Below, piece after piece: positions 53,335 through 62,651 of a stretch of DNA of 64,000 nucleotides. The notes below the pieces were generated by a model, which did not search any database, was not told where the DNA came from, and was given only the letters and a program-made list of their open reading frames with translations. The translations under genes and the position numbers were made by a program. The DNA comes from CBDEGU01 sp965238045 (GTDB lineage: Bacteria; Acidobacteriota; Terriglobia; Bryobacterales; UBA6623): the NCBI GenBank assembly GCA_965238045.1, contig CBDEGU010000012.1, positions 124,001-188,000 on the forward strand, given 5' to 3'. Position 1 is the first letter of the stretch, and each line of letters opens with the position of its first letter.

Positions 53335-55317
53335 ATGGGAAAGATCATCGGAATCGACTTGGGAACGACAAACTCGGTGGTGGCGGTGATGCAAGCCGGG
53401 CAGCCGACCGTGGTGGCCAATCAGGAAGGCGCCAGGACGACGCCCTCGGTGGTCGGCTTCACGAAGACGGGAGAACGGCTTGTGGGTACAGCGGCCAAAC
53501 GCCAGGCGGTGACCAATCCCGAGAACACGATTTTCTCGATCAAGCGGTTCATGGGGAGGCGGCCGGACGAGGTCTCCGAGGAGACCAAACTCATACCGTA
53601 CGAAACGACCTCGGACGGTGACTTGGTCAAGATCAAGGCGGAGGGTAAGGAGTACTCCCCGCAAGAGATTTCGGCGATGATCCTGGGCAAGCTCAAGGAA
53701 GCCGCCGAGTCGTATCTGGGCGAGAAGGTGTTGCAAGCGGTCATCACGGTGCCCGCGTATTTCAACAATGCCCAGAAGAAGGCGACCAAGGACGCCGGCG
53801 AGATCGCCGGGCTAGAGGTTCTCAGAATCATCAACGAGCCCACGGCCGCCGCGCTAGCCTACGGACTGGACAAGAACAAGAACGAAACGATCGCGGTGTA
53901 TGATTTTGGCGGCGGCACCTTTGACATCTCGATTCTGGAGGTTGGCGAAGGAGTTGTGGAAGTCAAGGCGACCAACGGCGACACGCACCTAGGCGGCGAC
54001 AACATCGATCAGCTTTTGATCGAGTGGATCATCGGAGAGTTCAAGAAGGAACAGGGTATCGACCTCAGCGGAGACAAGATGGCATTGCAGCGGCTCAAAG
54101 AGGCCGCCGAGAAAGCCAAGATGGATCTCTCGACACTGCTTGAGACCGAGATCAATCTGCCCTTCGTCACCGCCGATGCCAGTGGTCCGAAACACCTGCA
54201 GTTCAAGCTGACACGGGCGAAACTCGAGCAGATGATGGAACCGCTGCTGCGGAGGACTCTCGATCCGTGCAAGACGGCTCTGAGCGACGCCGGTTGTGTT
54301 CCCAACGACATCGACGAAGTGGTGATGGTGGGCGGCTCGACCCGGATTCCGCGAGTCCAGATGCTGGTCAAGGAATTGTTCGGCAAGGATCCGCACCAGG
54401 GCGTGAACCCCGACGAAGTGGTGGCCCTGGGAGCCGCGATACAAGGCGGCGTTCTGGGCGGCGAGGTCAAAGACGTACTGTTGCTCGACGTGACACCGCT
54501 CTCGCTGGGCATCGAGACACTGGGAGGCGTCTTCACGAAGCTCATCGAGCGCAACACGACGATTCCCACCCGCAAGGGCGAAACCTTCTCGACGGCGTCG
54601 GACAACCAGACCTCGGTCGAGATCAAGGTATTTCAGGGCGAGCGCTCCATGGCGGCGGACAACCGTCTGCTGGGCGTTTTCCAACTGATAGGGATTCCGC
54701 CGGCCTCGCGGGGCGTCCCGCAGGTCGAGGTGACGTTTGACATTGACGCCAACGGCATTCTCAACGTGTCGGCCAGAGACAAGGCGACAGCTAAGGAACA
54801 GAAGATCACGATCACCAGTTCGTCGGGCCTGTCCAAGGAAGAAGTGGAAAAGATGGCGAAGGACGCCGAGAGCCACTCGGTCGAAGATGCCCAGCAACGG
54901 GAGCAGATCGAAGTGCGCAACCGGGCCGATCAGATGCTCTACAGCACCGAAAACACGCTCAAGGAGCATCGTTCGAAGATCAGCGACGAGGATGTCAAGA
55001 CGATCGAGGACGCGATCGAAACGACAAAGAAAGCGCTGCGGGACGGCAATGCCGAAGAGATCAACAAAGCGGTGGAAGGCTTGACAGCGGCCAGCCACAA
55101 GCTCGCCGAGGCGATGTACAAATCCACCGCCGCCGCGGACGGAGCCGCCGCCGGATCGGAGGAAGGGCCCGGCGCCGGACAGGGCACGAACGGCGCGCAA
55201 GCAAGCACCGAGGATGTGGTCGATGCGGAGTTTGTGGACGTGGATGACAAGCCCGGGGATGACAAGCCCGGAGATGACAAGCCCGGGGTTGGCAAACCCA
55301 AGGGCGGAAAGGAATAA
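53335..55317 (+). CDS. dnaK: Chaperone DnaK (Hsp70)
   Basis: A 660-residue protein with ribosome binding site AGAGGAGA. ATPase motifs: GIDLGTTNSVVAVMQ, VYDFGGGTFDISILEVG and VGGSTRIPRVQ; the substrate-binding domain begins at LLLDVTPLSLGIETLGG. The lid and tail end in repeated DDKPG units rather than the common EEVD-like acidic end, and the gene codes the unusual run DDKPGDDKPGDDKPG near the C-terminus. It folds proteins with DnaJ, encoded 102 bp downstream; grpE is not between them. Confidence 0.97.
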   Translation: MGKIIGIDLGTTNSVVAVMQAGQPTVVANQEGARTTPSVVGFTKTGERLVGTAAKRQAVTNPENTIFSIKRFMGRRPDEVSEETKLIPYETTSDGDLVKIKAEGKEYSPQEISAMILGKLKEAAESYLGEKVLQAVITVPAYFNNAQKKATKDAGEIAGLEVLRIINEPTAAALAYGLDKNKNETIAVYDFGGGTFDISILEVGEGVVEVKATNGDTHLGGDNIDQLLIEWIIGEFKKEQGIDLSGDKMALQRLKEAAEKAKMDLSTLLETEINLPFVTADASGPKHLQFKLTRAKLEQMMEPLLRRTLDPCKTALSDAGCVPNDIDEVVMVGGSTRIPRVQMLVKELFGKDPHQGVNPDEVVALGAAIQGGVLGGEVKDVLLLDVTPLSLGIETLGGVFTKLIERNTTIPTRKGETFSTASDNQTSVEIKVFQGERSMAADNRLLGVFQLIGIPPASRGVPQVEVTFDIDANGILNVSARDKATAKEQKITITSSSGLSKEEVEKMAKDAESHSVEDAQQREQIEVRNRADQMLYSTENTLKEHRSKISDEDVKTIEDAIETTKKALRDGNAEEINKAVEGLTAASHKLAEAMYKSTAAADGAAAGSEEGPGAGQGTNGAQASTEDVVDAEFVDVDDKPGDDKPGDDKPGVGKPKGGKE

Positions 55318-55419
55318 CCCAGCGGCAGATCCGTTCCCCGGGGCGCGGAACGAACTTGAGGGGACGCCAGCGGCGGCCCTAGGCGCGGCCCCGGGCGGAG
55401 CGGCAAGCAGGCGAATATC

Positions 55420-56574
55420 GTGGCAAGCAGAGGCGCAGAGGACTACTACAAATCTCTTGGCGTGAAACGGGCCGCCTCGCAGGACCAGATCCGCAAGGCT
55501 TACCGCCGCCTGGCGCGCAAATACCACCCGGACGTGAATCCGGGAGACCGCTCGGCCGAGGACAAATTCAAGTCGATCCAGGAATCCTACGGCGTCCTGG
55601 GCGACGAGAAGAAGAGACAGATGTACGACGAGTACGGATTCTACTCAGAATCGGGATCCTACCCCGGCACCGCCGGTGGAGGCCGCGGAGCGCCCAGAGG
55701 CTTCGATTTTAGCGGGTTCGATTTCTCCGATGTCTCTCAGCAACAGAGCGGAGAGAGAGGCGCCCGGCGGGGCGGCTTCTCGGACCTGTTTTCACAGTTC
55801 TTCCATCAGGGCGCGCCGAAGGAGGCTGAGCAGCCCCGGCCCGGAGAAGACCTCGAATACAACGCCAGCATTGATTTCTGGGACGCCATCCGGGGTACGA
55901 CGCTGCGGCTGAAAGTGAACCGTTTCGAGAGCTGCGCTACATGCCGGGGCGCGGGCAATATGGCTACCGGCGATGTGATTTGCACGGAATGCCAGGGCAC
56001 GGGCCAGGTGGCGCAGAAAGTCGGGTCGATGCGGTTTAATCTGACGTGCCAGCGCTGCCAGGGGCAAGGGCATTTACGGAACGTCTGTCCGTCATGCGGA
56101 GGCGAGGGCCGCAGCAGCCGGAGCGAATCGGTGGAAGTGCGGATTCCTCCGGGGGCGCAGGAAGGTTCGCGTCTGCGCGTGGCCGGAAAGGGCAATGCCG
56201 GTACAGGCGGCTCTCCAGCGGGGGATCTCTACATCATTACCCGTGTCGGCGCCCACCCTTATTTCGAGCGCAAAGGGGACGATATGCGCGTGAAGGCGCC
56301 GATCACAGTTTCCGAAGCGATTCTCGGAGCCGTGATCGAGGTGCCGACGATCGACGGCAGGGCGCGACTGAAAATTCCACCGGCGACGAGTTCGGGGAAA
56401 GTGTTTCGGCTGCGCCAGAAAGGAGTGCTGAACCGGCGAACCAAGCGCCGCGGGGACCAGTTCGTGGAAGTGCGGATTGTCGTTCCCGAGGTGCCCGGCG
56501 AAGACTCCAAGGCGCTCATGCGCGACTTTGCTAATCTTAATCCCGAAGACCCGCGGGCCAATCTCTGGGAGTAG
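55420..56574 (+). CDS. dnaJ: Co-chaperone DnaJ (Hsp40)
   Basis: Starts at GTG 55420. The J domain (residues 6-70) contains the HPD motif in KYHPDVNPG; a Gly/Phe-rich linker follows (about 85-125). Four zinc repeats are CATCRGAG, CTECQGTG, CQRCQGQG and CPSCGGEG, and C-terminal substrate-binding domains include VRIPPGAQEGSRLRVAGKGN. The 384 residues match DnaJ. It stimulates DnaK ATPase. Confidence 0.95.
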   Translation: MASRGAEDYYKSLGVKRAASQDQIRKAYRRLARKYHPDVNPGDRSAEDKFKSIQESYGVLGDEKKRQMYDEYGFYSESGSYPGTAGGGRGAPRGFDFSGFDFSDVSQQQSGERGARRGGFSDLFSQFFHQGAPKEAEQPRPGEDLEYNASIDFWDAIRGTTLRLKVNRFESCATCRGAGNMATGDVICTECQGTGQVAQKVGSMRFNLTCQRCQGQGHLRNVCPSCGGEGRSSRSESVEVRIPPGAQEGSRLRVAGKGNAGTGGSPAGDLYIITRVGAHPYFERKGDDMRVKAPITVSEAILGAVIEVPTIDGRARLKIPPATSSGKVFRLRQKGVLNRRTKRRGDQFVEVRIVVPEVPGEDSKALMRDFANLNPEDPRANLWE

Positions 56575-56582
56575 AGCCACCA

Positions 56583-57011
56583 ATGGCGAGGAGAAAACGA
56601 ACCCAGGGGACGTACCCGATCTCGGTCGTCGCCGAGCAGTTTGACATCCATCCGCAAACGCTGCGTCTCTACGAGCGCGAGGGGCTGCTGAAACCCTCGC
56701 GTACCGAGGGCAACACACGCCTCTATACCGAGGAAGATATGGGGCAGCTGGAGCTGATTCTCTCCTTCACCAGGGACTTGGGCGTCAACCTCGCGGGCGT
56801 GGAAATCATCCTAAATATGCGCCAGAGGATGGAGGAGATGCAGCTCCAAATGCAGGAGTTTGTCACCTACGTCACGAAAGAGCTCGGTTCCTTACCCAAG
56901 GAGCCCCCTCCGGCTTTCTCCAACAGCTTGGTGCCGTTCGGGCAGCCGCCGCCGGCAGGGGGCCGCGAAAGCCCGCCGGCGCGCGCCAAGAAAGCCGGGT
57001 CGAAGAAGTAA
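56583..57011 (+). CDS. hspR: MerR-family heat shock repressor HspR
   Basis: A 142-residue protein, 8 bp after dnaJ. The MerR HTH (VVAEQFDIHPQTLRLYEREG, then RLYTEEDMGQLELI) is followed by a helical segment (GVEIILNMRQRMEEMQLQMQ) and a Pro/Lys-rich tail. The dnaK-dnaJ-hspR order is the classical HspR-regulated operon, in which HspR with DnaK as co-repressor represses dnaK. Confidence 0.88.
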   Translation: MARRKRTQGTYPISVVAEQFDIHPQTLRLYEREGLLKPSRTEGNTRLYTEEDMGQLELILSFTRDLGVNLAGVEIILNMRQRMEEMQLQMQEFVTYVTKELGSLPKEPPPAFSNSLVPFGQPPPAGGRESPPARAKKAGSKK

Positions 57012-57048
57012 TTCCGCCGCCTGAGTCATCGTCTCCTGAAGGTGAGCG

Positions 57049-57360
57049 CTACAGTTGCGGATGTTTCTCCTCTACCTGCTCGCGGCGCGTGGGAAGGCGA
57101 GCGATCTCGCCGCCGTGCTGCTGGCAAGCGAGATCCAGCTCATAGGCGCTCTGCAGGTTCATCCAGAAATCCGCCGAGGTTCCGAAGTAGCGGCTCAGCC
57201 GCAGAGCGGTGTCGGCGGTTACGTTGCGCTTGCCGGCGATGATCTGATAGAGGCGATTGGGCGGAACTTCGAGCATCTCGGCCAATTTGCTCGCCGATAA
57301 AGCAATCTCTTGCAGCTCGTCGCCGAGGATTTCGCCGGGGTGAATCGGGGTGCGTGGCAT
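57049..57360 (-). CDS. higA: HigA-type antitoxin
   Basis: ATG 57360 gives MPRTPIHPGEILGDELQEIA, the canonical HigA start. An XRE-type HTH follows: LSASKLAEMLEVPPNRLYQI, AGKRNVTADTALRLSRYFG and FWMNLQSAYEL. It neutralises HigB and represses the operon. The 103 residues match the family. It lies 35 bp downstream of higB, the toxin-first order typical of HigBA. Confidence 0.92.
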   Translation of the reverse strand: MPRTPIHPGEILGDELQEIALSASKLAEMLEVPPNRLYQIIAGKRNVTADTALRLSRYFGTSADFWMNLQSAYELDLACQQHGGEIARLPTRREQVEEKHPQL

Positions 57361-57395
57361 GGTTTTTCTCCGTTCTCTCATCGTCCGTTCTCTAG

Positions 57396-57680
57396 TCAGT
57401 GGTAGTCGACGATCTCGACATTCTCGGGCCCTGGAGCGCTGGCTGGCCACTCGAAACAGATACGCCACTGCTCATTGATCCGGATCGAGTGCTGCCCCTT
57501 ACGTTCGCGCTGGAGAGCTTTCAAACGGTTGGAGTTGAGCACAGCCAGATCGGAGAGCGTCGAGGCGGCTTCCAAGATGCGAAGCCTCTTTTCCGCCTGA
57601 CGCCGGAACGCCTCCCACTTAGCAACGCGTCCTCCGATGGCAAGTCGCTCCGTGACTCTGTCACGGTAGCTCCTTATCAT
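57396..57680 (-). CDS. higB: HigB-type mRNA-interferase toxin
   Basis: A 94-residue RelE-superfamily protein: LAVLNSNRLKALQRERKGQH, SIRINEQWRICFEW and ENVEIVDYH at the C-terminus, all family hallmarks. HigB cleaves mRNA on the ribosome. The upstream region 57681-57712 contains CACT-TGTGACG-AGTG, a possible operator for the pair. Confidence 0.92.
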   Translation of the reverse strand: MIRSYRDRVTERLAIGGRVAKWEAFRRQAEKRLRILEAASTLSDLAVLNSNRLKALQRERKGQHSIRINEQWRICFEWPASAPGPENVEIVDYH

Positions 57681-57769
57681 TCACTAACACATACCACTTG
57701 TGACGAGTGACGTCAAGGGGAAAACCGGGACATCCAGCCCCGGCGGCGAGGGCTGTGTATGATGGTCTC

Positions 57770-58792
57770 ATGCCAGGCGGCCGTCTCAAACTAGCCAAGG
57801 GTTTGCGTGACGTCAATGATGCCACTCTGCGTTTTTTTCAGCAGATGGGCGTTGAGCATGTCGTCATGCCGTCGAGATACAACACGGAAGTGCGCCAGCG
57901 CGGCCTCGTGCCCGCGACGGCTCGCGGCCCGCGGCCGGGCGCGATTCTCAAACCCTGGGACGCCGCCGAACTGATCAAGATTAAGCGCAAGATCGAGTCG
58001 GCGGGACTGAAGGCCGAGATGGTGCATCTCGGAGGATTCCATCGCATCCTGCACGGTCGCGACGGCGATGGCGCGGAACTCGAAAGCGTGAAACGGTCGC
58101 TGCGGGCGGCGGGCAAGGCGGGCATCCCGGTCGTCGAGTACAATTTTACGCCCCTGCGCGCCTCGGAAGGTTACCGCCGAACGACAGGGCGCGGCGGCGC
58201 CGGGCTGCGCGATTTCGACTACGAGCGCATCCGCGACTTGCCGCCGCTTGCAAACACCGGCACGCACACACGGGAACAAATGTGGGAGCGCTTCGAAGGC
58301 TTTCTCAAGGAAGTGATTCCGGTGGCGGAGCGGGCCGGCGTCCGCATGGCCTGTCACCCGAACGACCCGCCCGTGGAGGTCTACCGCGGCGCCGCGCAGC
58401 CGCTGCGCTCGCTGGAAGATCTTCGGCGCCTGATCGAAACCGTTGACAGCCCCTCGAACGGCATCACTCTCGATACGGGCGTGACGACCGAGATGGGCGA
58501 GAGCGCGCCCGAGGCCATCCGTTATTTTGGTTCCCGCGACCGCATCAACCACTGCCATTTCCGCAATGTCCGGGTCGATACGCCATATTACAAATACCTC
58601 GAAGTTCCGCACGACGAAGGGGATTGCGACATGCTCGCCTGCATGAAGGCGTTTCAGGAAGTGGGCTACTCGCGGCTGATCATCCCCGACCACACGCCGG
58701 AATTCAGTGACGACACGATCGCCTCGCAGCGCGGCTGGGCCTTTGCCCTGGGCTACATGCAGGCTTTGCGGCAAGCGGCGGAGAGGTCCTGA
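57770..58792 (+). CDS. uxuA: Mannonate dehydratase
   Basis: ATG 57770 (MPGGRLKLAKGLRDVNDATL); a longer frame from 57707 looks non-coding. The 340-residue protein has UxuA-type features: VEYNFTPLRASEGYRRTTGR, RMACHPNDPPVE, NGITLDTGVTTEMGE, INHCHFRNV and IPDHTPEF, which supply Mn-binding Cys/His/Asp residues. The enzyme dehydrates D-mannonate to 2-keto-3-deoxygluconate in glucuronate catabolism. No other uronate genes are adjacent. UxuA-like paralogues with different substrates exist, so specificity is inferred. Confidence 0.82.
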   Translation: MPGGRLKLAKGLRDVNDATLRFFQQMGVEHVVMPSRYNTEVRQRGLVPATARGPRPGAILKPWDAAELIKIKRKIESAGLKAEMVHLGGFHRILHGRDGDGAELESVKRSLRAAGKAGIPVVEYNFTPLRASEGYRRTTGRGGAGLRDFDYERIRDLPPLANTGTHTREQMWERFEGFLKEVIPVAERAGVRMACHPNDPPVEVYRGAAQPLRSLEDLRRLIETVDSPSNGITLDTGVTTEMGESAPEAIRYFGSRDRINHCHFRNVRVDTPYYKYLEVPHDEGDCDMLACMKAFQEVGYSRLIIPDHTPEFSDDTIASQRGWAFALGYMQALRQAAERS

Positions 58793-59019
58793 GGGGGCGG
58801 GCCGGGCTGCGGACCCAAGCCTCGGGCGAGAACGTTCTAGTTTACGGTGACACTTCGGACCGAAATTGCTTGTATTACCAGCCGTTACGATGTACTATCA
58901 GCTAGTCGAATGTCCAGACCGGCAATTCTCATTGGGCTGATATAGAATTTCCACGCATCGAGATCGCGCTCACGACCTGTGGTGCGCGCCTTGCGAACAT
59001 CCTAGCTTGGGGGTCGAAG

Positions 59020-60066
59020 ATGTCATTCACTGGTTCCGCGCTTTCTCGCCGTGAGGCTCTCGCGCTTCCGCTGCTCGGTGTGGCTCTCTTTGGGCCGCGA
59101 CGGCTTTACGGTGTCGAACCTGGCCAGCCCTCTCGGACAACCGTTGTCGTGGCGTCCATGCGGGCTCTTGGCTCTCGGGACCCCGATGAGGCCACTCGCA
59201 ACCCGGATTACCTCGCCGAAAAGTTTCTCACGGCGCGGGATCGAGAGTTGTTAGAAGGCGCCGCCTTGTTGTACGACACTTTCGGCATGAGCTGGCCCGA
59301 CTTGGTGGAGTACTTCGAGGAGGAGTTGGGTACAAAGTTCGCAAAGCACCCCGGGTTTCTTCCCTACGCGTTCTTGAATCTGCGGACGCGGCATCTGGAC
59401 GCCGCCGTTCGCGGCGCGCTAGCGGACGGCACAAAGCAGATCATTATCCTGGGGGCCGGGCTGGACAGCCGCGCCTACCGGCTCACGAATTCTTGGGATG
59501 CCGGCCGCGTGTTCGAAGTCGATTTCCCGCCGACACAGGAATACAAAAAGAGGAAGGTCAGCAGCGCGATCGGCGATCCCCCGCGGAACCTTACCTACGT
59601 CCCAATCGATTTCACTAAGGAGTCGCTTGACGAGGTTCTTGTACGCAACGGCTACCGCTCAGACCTTAAGACCTTGATCACCTGGGAAGGCGTTAGCATG
59701 TATCTGCCCAAGGCCGCCATTGACAGCACCCTGGCATTCGTGGCGTACCATGCCGGGCCGGGAAGCAGTATTCTTTTCGACTACTTTGACGAACCACTCG
59801 TCAACCAGGATCACGATGATGAGTTGTGGAAGAAGTGGGCTAGAACCGTCTCGGAATGGGGTGAGCCTTGGATGTTTGGCATCCCGAACAGCGGAGAGGG
59901 CAATGTATTCCAGCTCACCGCCGCCCAGGGTCTTGAGGTGAAAAGCGACTACAGCATGGACGAATTATGCGTGAAATATCTCCCGCCAATGGTTGCGCCA
60001 GGTATGTTCGGTCTCGGCCGCTGGGCCTGGAGAATGTGTCACGCGACACAGAGGTCCGTGGGCTAG
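59020..60066 (+). CDS. SAM-dependent methyltransferase (TIGR00027-like) with Tat-like leader
   Basis: A 348-residue protein. The leader LSRREALALPLLGVALFGPR is twin-arginine-like, unexpected for an enzyme needing cytoplasmic SAM. The catalytic part matches the LCMT/PpmP-type family: QIIILGAGLDSRAYRL (SAM-binding), VFEVDFPPTQEYKK and LITWEGVSMYLP. The substrate is usually a carboxylate. The 227 bp upstream contain no gene. Its stop codon overlaps the start of the duplicated gltD end. Confidence 0.8.
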   Translation: MSFTGSALSRREALALPLLGVALFGPRRLYGVEPGQPSRTTVVVASMRALGSRDPDEATRNPDYLAEKFLTARDRELLEGAALLYDTFGMSWPDLVEYFEEELGTKFAKHPGFLPYAFLNLRTRHLDAAVRGALADGTKQIIILGAGLDSRAYRLTNSWDAGRVFEVDFPPTQEYKKRKVSSAIGDPPRNLTYVPIDFTKESLDEVLVRNGYRSDLKTLITWEGVSMYLPKAAIDSTLAFVAYHAGPGSSILFDYFDEPLVNQDHDDELWKKWARTVSEWGEPWMFGIPNSGEGNVFQLTAAQGLEVKSDYSMDELCVKYLPPMVAPGMFGLGRWAWRMCHATQRSVG

Positions 60067-60129
60067 CTCTCGGGCAGATCGCTACTGCCCATCAGGAAAA
60101 CAGCGATCGCCCGGGCGGCCTTGCGGCCT
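60064..60129 (-). repeat. Diverged duplicate of the gltD 3-prime end
   Basis: These 66 bp match 61134-61199, the end of gltD, at about 59 positions. They encode KAARAIAVFLMGSSDLPES followed by a stop, against KAARAIDVFLMGSSDLPES in gltD. Most differences are silent, so this was once a coding end from a related gltD. The two copies are in the same orientation and flank the PIN-like gene. Confidence 0.8.
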
Positions 60130-60233
60130 AGGCAAGATTCAAGCCATCTGGCAAACGGCGGAGAAACCCTGGAACGGGGAGATCCTGGCGAGAGCCCCCT
60201 TGAGTCGGAGTCTGATCTTGCGCTGGCGACTGC

Positions 60234-61085
60234 CTAGTTCAAGACTAGCCGACGACGAAACTGGTCGTACAGAAGAACCTCCGTTCGTCTAGTTTCGTCC
60301 AGCGATCTGTTGTACACATTAAGCATTCGCAACGCTCGGAATTGCCCCTTGTCGGCTGTAACAAATCGGTCACAAAGAGGCAGGTAGACCGCGAACGATA
60401 GGTCTATCGCTCCGGGCTTGCGCTTCCAGCCGTAGCCGATCGGTTGTACCCCACGCTCATACCACTGGTGGACCCATCCCAGCCAGTGAAGCGCCCACTC
60501 CGGGTAGGTGCGGAGCAAGTTTCTCGCTTCTGAGGAGTCAAGCTCCTGGCCGACATGCTGTGCATACGCCGGGGAAACGAAGGAGTGCATAAGATCGTCA
60601 TTCTGGCAGGACTGTCTAATGGCGGCAGCACGACTATTGGGTCGTTCTCCTGGCGATTGACGAAAAATGTCTTGGAATTCCTCCCGCCCGTCGAGGTGTG
60701 CCTGCTTGAACGGTGCCTCCACCGACTCGGCCCACTCAGTTGCCCGCTTGCTCAGTTCGTCTTCTGCCTCGCTATCCCCATCGAGAACTTCACGTGCGCT
60801 GGTGCTATCCGTGGCAAACCTGGCTTCGTTCGTCGAAAAGGCTCTCGCAGCCCTCTCCAGCAGGTCGTTCGGCATCGCGAGAACGCCCTTGCCAGGTGGT
60901 GAAAGTTGCCGAAGAAGTTTCAGTAGCTCTCGCCTAGACTCGGCCCCACCATGTTTCACGGCCTCAAACACATTAAGTGCTGTTACATGCACTGCACCGG
61001 TGGCGAGAAGCCCCTTGATTATCACCTCCCGGTCGGAGTCCACGAGGAGTTCTCCAACAGCGCTTGTGTCAAAACAATAGATCAA
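60234..61085 (-). CDS. PIN-like nuclease-fold protein of unknown role
   Basis: A 283-residue protein. The N-terminus MIYCFDTSAVGELLVDSDRE is a PIN-like first strand with the metal Asp, and the C-terminal GAIDLSFAVYLPLCDRFVTA and DKGQFRAL supply further acids, as in PIN domains. A long middle insertion (about 75-200) makes it larger than VapC toxins. No antitoxin gene is beside it. It lies within the insert flanked by gltD-end repeats, with lower GC than its neighbours, so it was probably acquired. Confidence 0.62.
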   Translation of the reverse strand: MIYCFDTSAVGELLVDSDREVIIKGLLATGAVHVTALNVFEAVKHGGAESRRELLKLLRQLSPPGKGVLAMPNDLLERAARAFSTNEARFATDSTSAREVLDGDSEAEDELSKRATEWAESVEAPFKQAHLDGREEFQDIFRQSPGERPNSRAAAIRQSCQNDDLMHSFVSPAYAQHVGQELDSSEARNLLRTYPEWALHWLGWVHQWYERGVQPIGYGWKRKPGAIDLSFAVYLPLCDRFVTADKGQFRALRMLNVYNRSLDETRRTEVLLYDQFRRRLVLN

Positions 61086-61132
61086 CGCGATCCTATTGCA
61101 GCATTCAGCTAACGCTGGATGCAGAGGCTCTG

Positions 61133-62599
61133 TTAGCTCTCGGGCAGATCGCTGCTGCCCATCAGGAAGACGTCAATGGCCCGAGCGGCCTTGCGGCCTT
61201 CGGCCAGCGCCCACACAACAAGCGACTGGCCGCGGCGGGCGTCTCCGGCGGCAAACACGCCGGGAACCGAGGTGGTCCACTCGCCGAACTCGGCTTTCAC
61301 ATTGCCGCGCGGATCTTTCTCAACATCGAGCTGTTCGAGCAAACCCTCGTGCACCGGATGCACGAATCCCATCGCAAGCAGGACCAGATCGGCGGGGAAT
61401 GCAAACTCCGAACCGGCGACTTCGTCAAACTGGAACGCCCGCTTTCCTGTCTCGGGGTCAGGATCGGGCCAAGCCAGCTGGACTCCCTTTAGTTTCCGAA
61501 CATGGCCATCGCCGTCGCCGATAAACTCCTTGGTGCTGACGGCCCACTCGCGCACGTCACCCTCTTGGTGGGAGCTTTCGCTCTTGAAAGTGAACGGCCA
61601 CAGCGGCCAGGGCTGTGCGCCGGGTTCATCACGGGTCAGCGGAGGTCTTGGCAGAAGTTCGAACTGCCGGATCGACTTTGCGCCCTGCCGCCGCGAGGTT
61701 CCCAGACAATCGGCGCCCGTATCCCCGCCGCCGATGATGATGACGTGCTTGCCGGTGGCGGTGATGTCGAGATGGGCATCGACCGGCCGCCCGCCGACGC
61801 GCCGGTTTTGTTGCGGCAGGAACTGCATGGCAAAGTAGATGCCTTCGAGATCGCGCCCGGGGATGGGGAGGTCTCGCGGCTTTTCCGATCCGGTACAAAT
61901 CAGCACCACATCGTGATCCCGCGCAATCTTCGAGGCTTCGATGTCCACGCCGACATGCACACCGGTCTGGAAAGCGATGCCTTCGGCTTCCATCTGAGCG
62001 GCGCGGCGCTCGATGAGATGCTTTTCCATCTTGAAGTCGGGAATGCCCAAAGCCATCAGCCCGCCGACAACCTCGTTTTTCTCGAAAACCGTAACCCGGT
62101 GCCCGGCCCGGTTGAGCTGCTGCGCGGCGGCTAGTCCGGCCGGTCCCGAGCCGATGACGGCGACCTTCTTTCCCGTCCGCCGGGCGGGCGGCTCAGGCTG
62201 TATCCAGCCCTCTTCCCAGCCCCGGTCGACGATGGCCTTCTCGATGCTCTTGATGGTGACCGGATCGTCGTTAATACCGAGCACGCAAGCGGGCTCGCAG
62301 GGCGCGGGGCAAATTCTGCCCGTGAACTCGGGGAAATTGTTGGTCGAGTGGAGCCGGCGAAGCGCGTCTTGCCAGCGACCCCGGTAGACGAGATCGTTCC
62401 AGTCGGGAATGATATTGGTGAGCGGGCATCCGGTGTGACAAAACGGAATACCGCAATCCATGCAGCGGGCGCCTTGCTCCTTGAGCACGGACTCATCGAC
62501 GGGCGGATAGACCTCGAGGTAGTCTTTGAGGCGCTCGCCCACTGGGCGCCCGGCAGGCGCCTGCCGCGCGTATTCCATGAATCCGGTTACCTTACCCAT
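61133..62599 (-). CDS. gltD: Glutamate synthase small subunit
   Basis: A 488-residue protein of normal length. N-terminal iron-sulfur cysteines lie in GARCMDCGIPFCHTGCPLTN and GRICPAPCEPACVLGI; the FAD site is VIGSGPAGLAAAQQLNRAG, the NADPH site IIGGGDTGADCLGTS, and the C-terminal FAD motif GVFAAGDARRGQSLVVWA. It feeds electrons from NADPH to the large subunit. It lies downstream of gltB on the same strand, 130 bp away. Confidence 0.96.
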   Translation of the reverse strand: MGKVTGFMEYARQAPAGRPVGERLKDYLEVYPPVDESVLKEQGARCMDCGIPFCHTGCPLTNIIPDWNDLVYRGRWQDALRRLHSTNNFPEFTGRICPAPCEPACVLGINDDPVTIKSIEKAIVDRGWEEGWIQPEPPARRTGKKVAVIGSGPAGLAAAQQLNRAGHRVTVFEKNEVVGGLMALGIPDFKMEKHLIERRAAQMEAEGIAFQTGVHVGVDIEASKIARDHDVVLICTGSEKPRDLPIPGRDLEGIYFAMQFLPQQNRRVGGRPVDAHLDITATGKHVIIIGGGDTGADCLGTSRRQGAKSIRQFELLPRPPLTRDEPGAQPWPLWPFTFKSESSHQEGDVREWAVSTKEFIGDGDGHVRKLKGVQLAWPDPDPETGKRAFQFDEVAGSEFAFPADLVLLAMGFVHPVHEGLLEQLDVEKDPRGNVKAEFGEWTTSVPGVFAAGDARRGQSLVVWALAEGRKAARAIDVFLMGSSDLPES

Positions 62600-62651
62600 T
62601 GGTCGTATTTGTCTTTCGGCGGCGAACGGGCGATGTGTCTGGCCCGCATAG

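Noticed and set aside
61107..61138. Possible fourth attC site (AGCTAAC...GTTAGCT)
   Set aside because: Outer boxes are complementary but break the RYYYAAC/GTTRRRY pattern, and the 32-bp span is too short for the inner arms.
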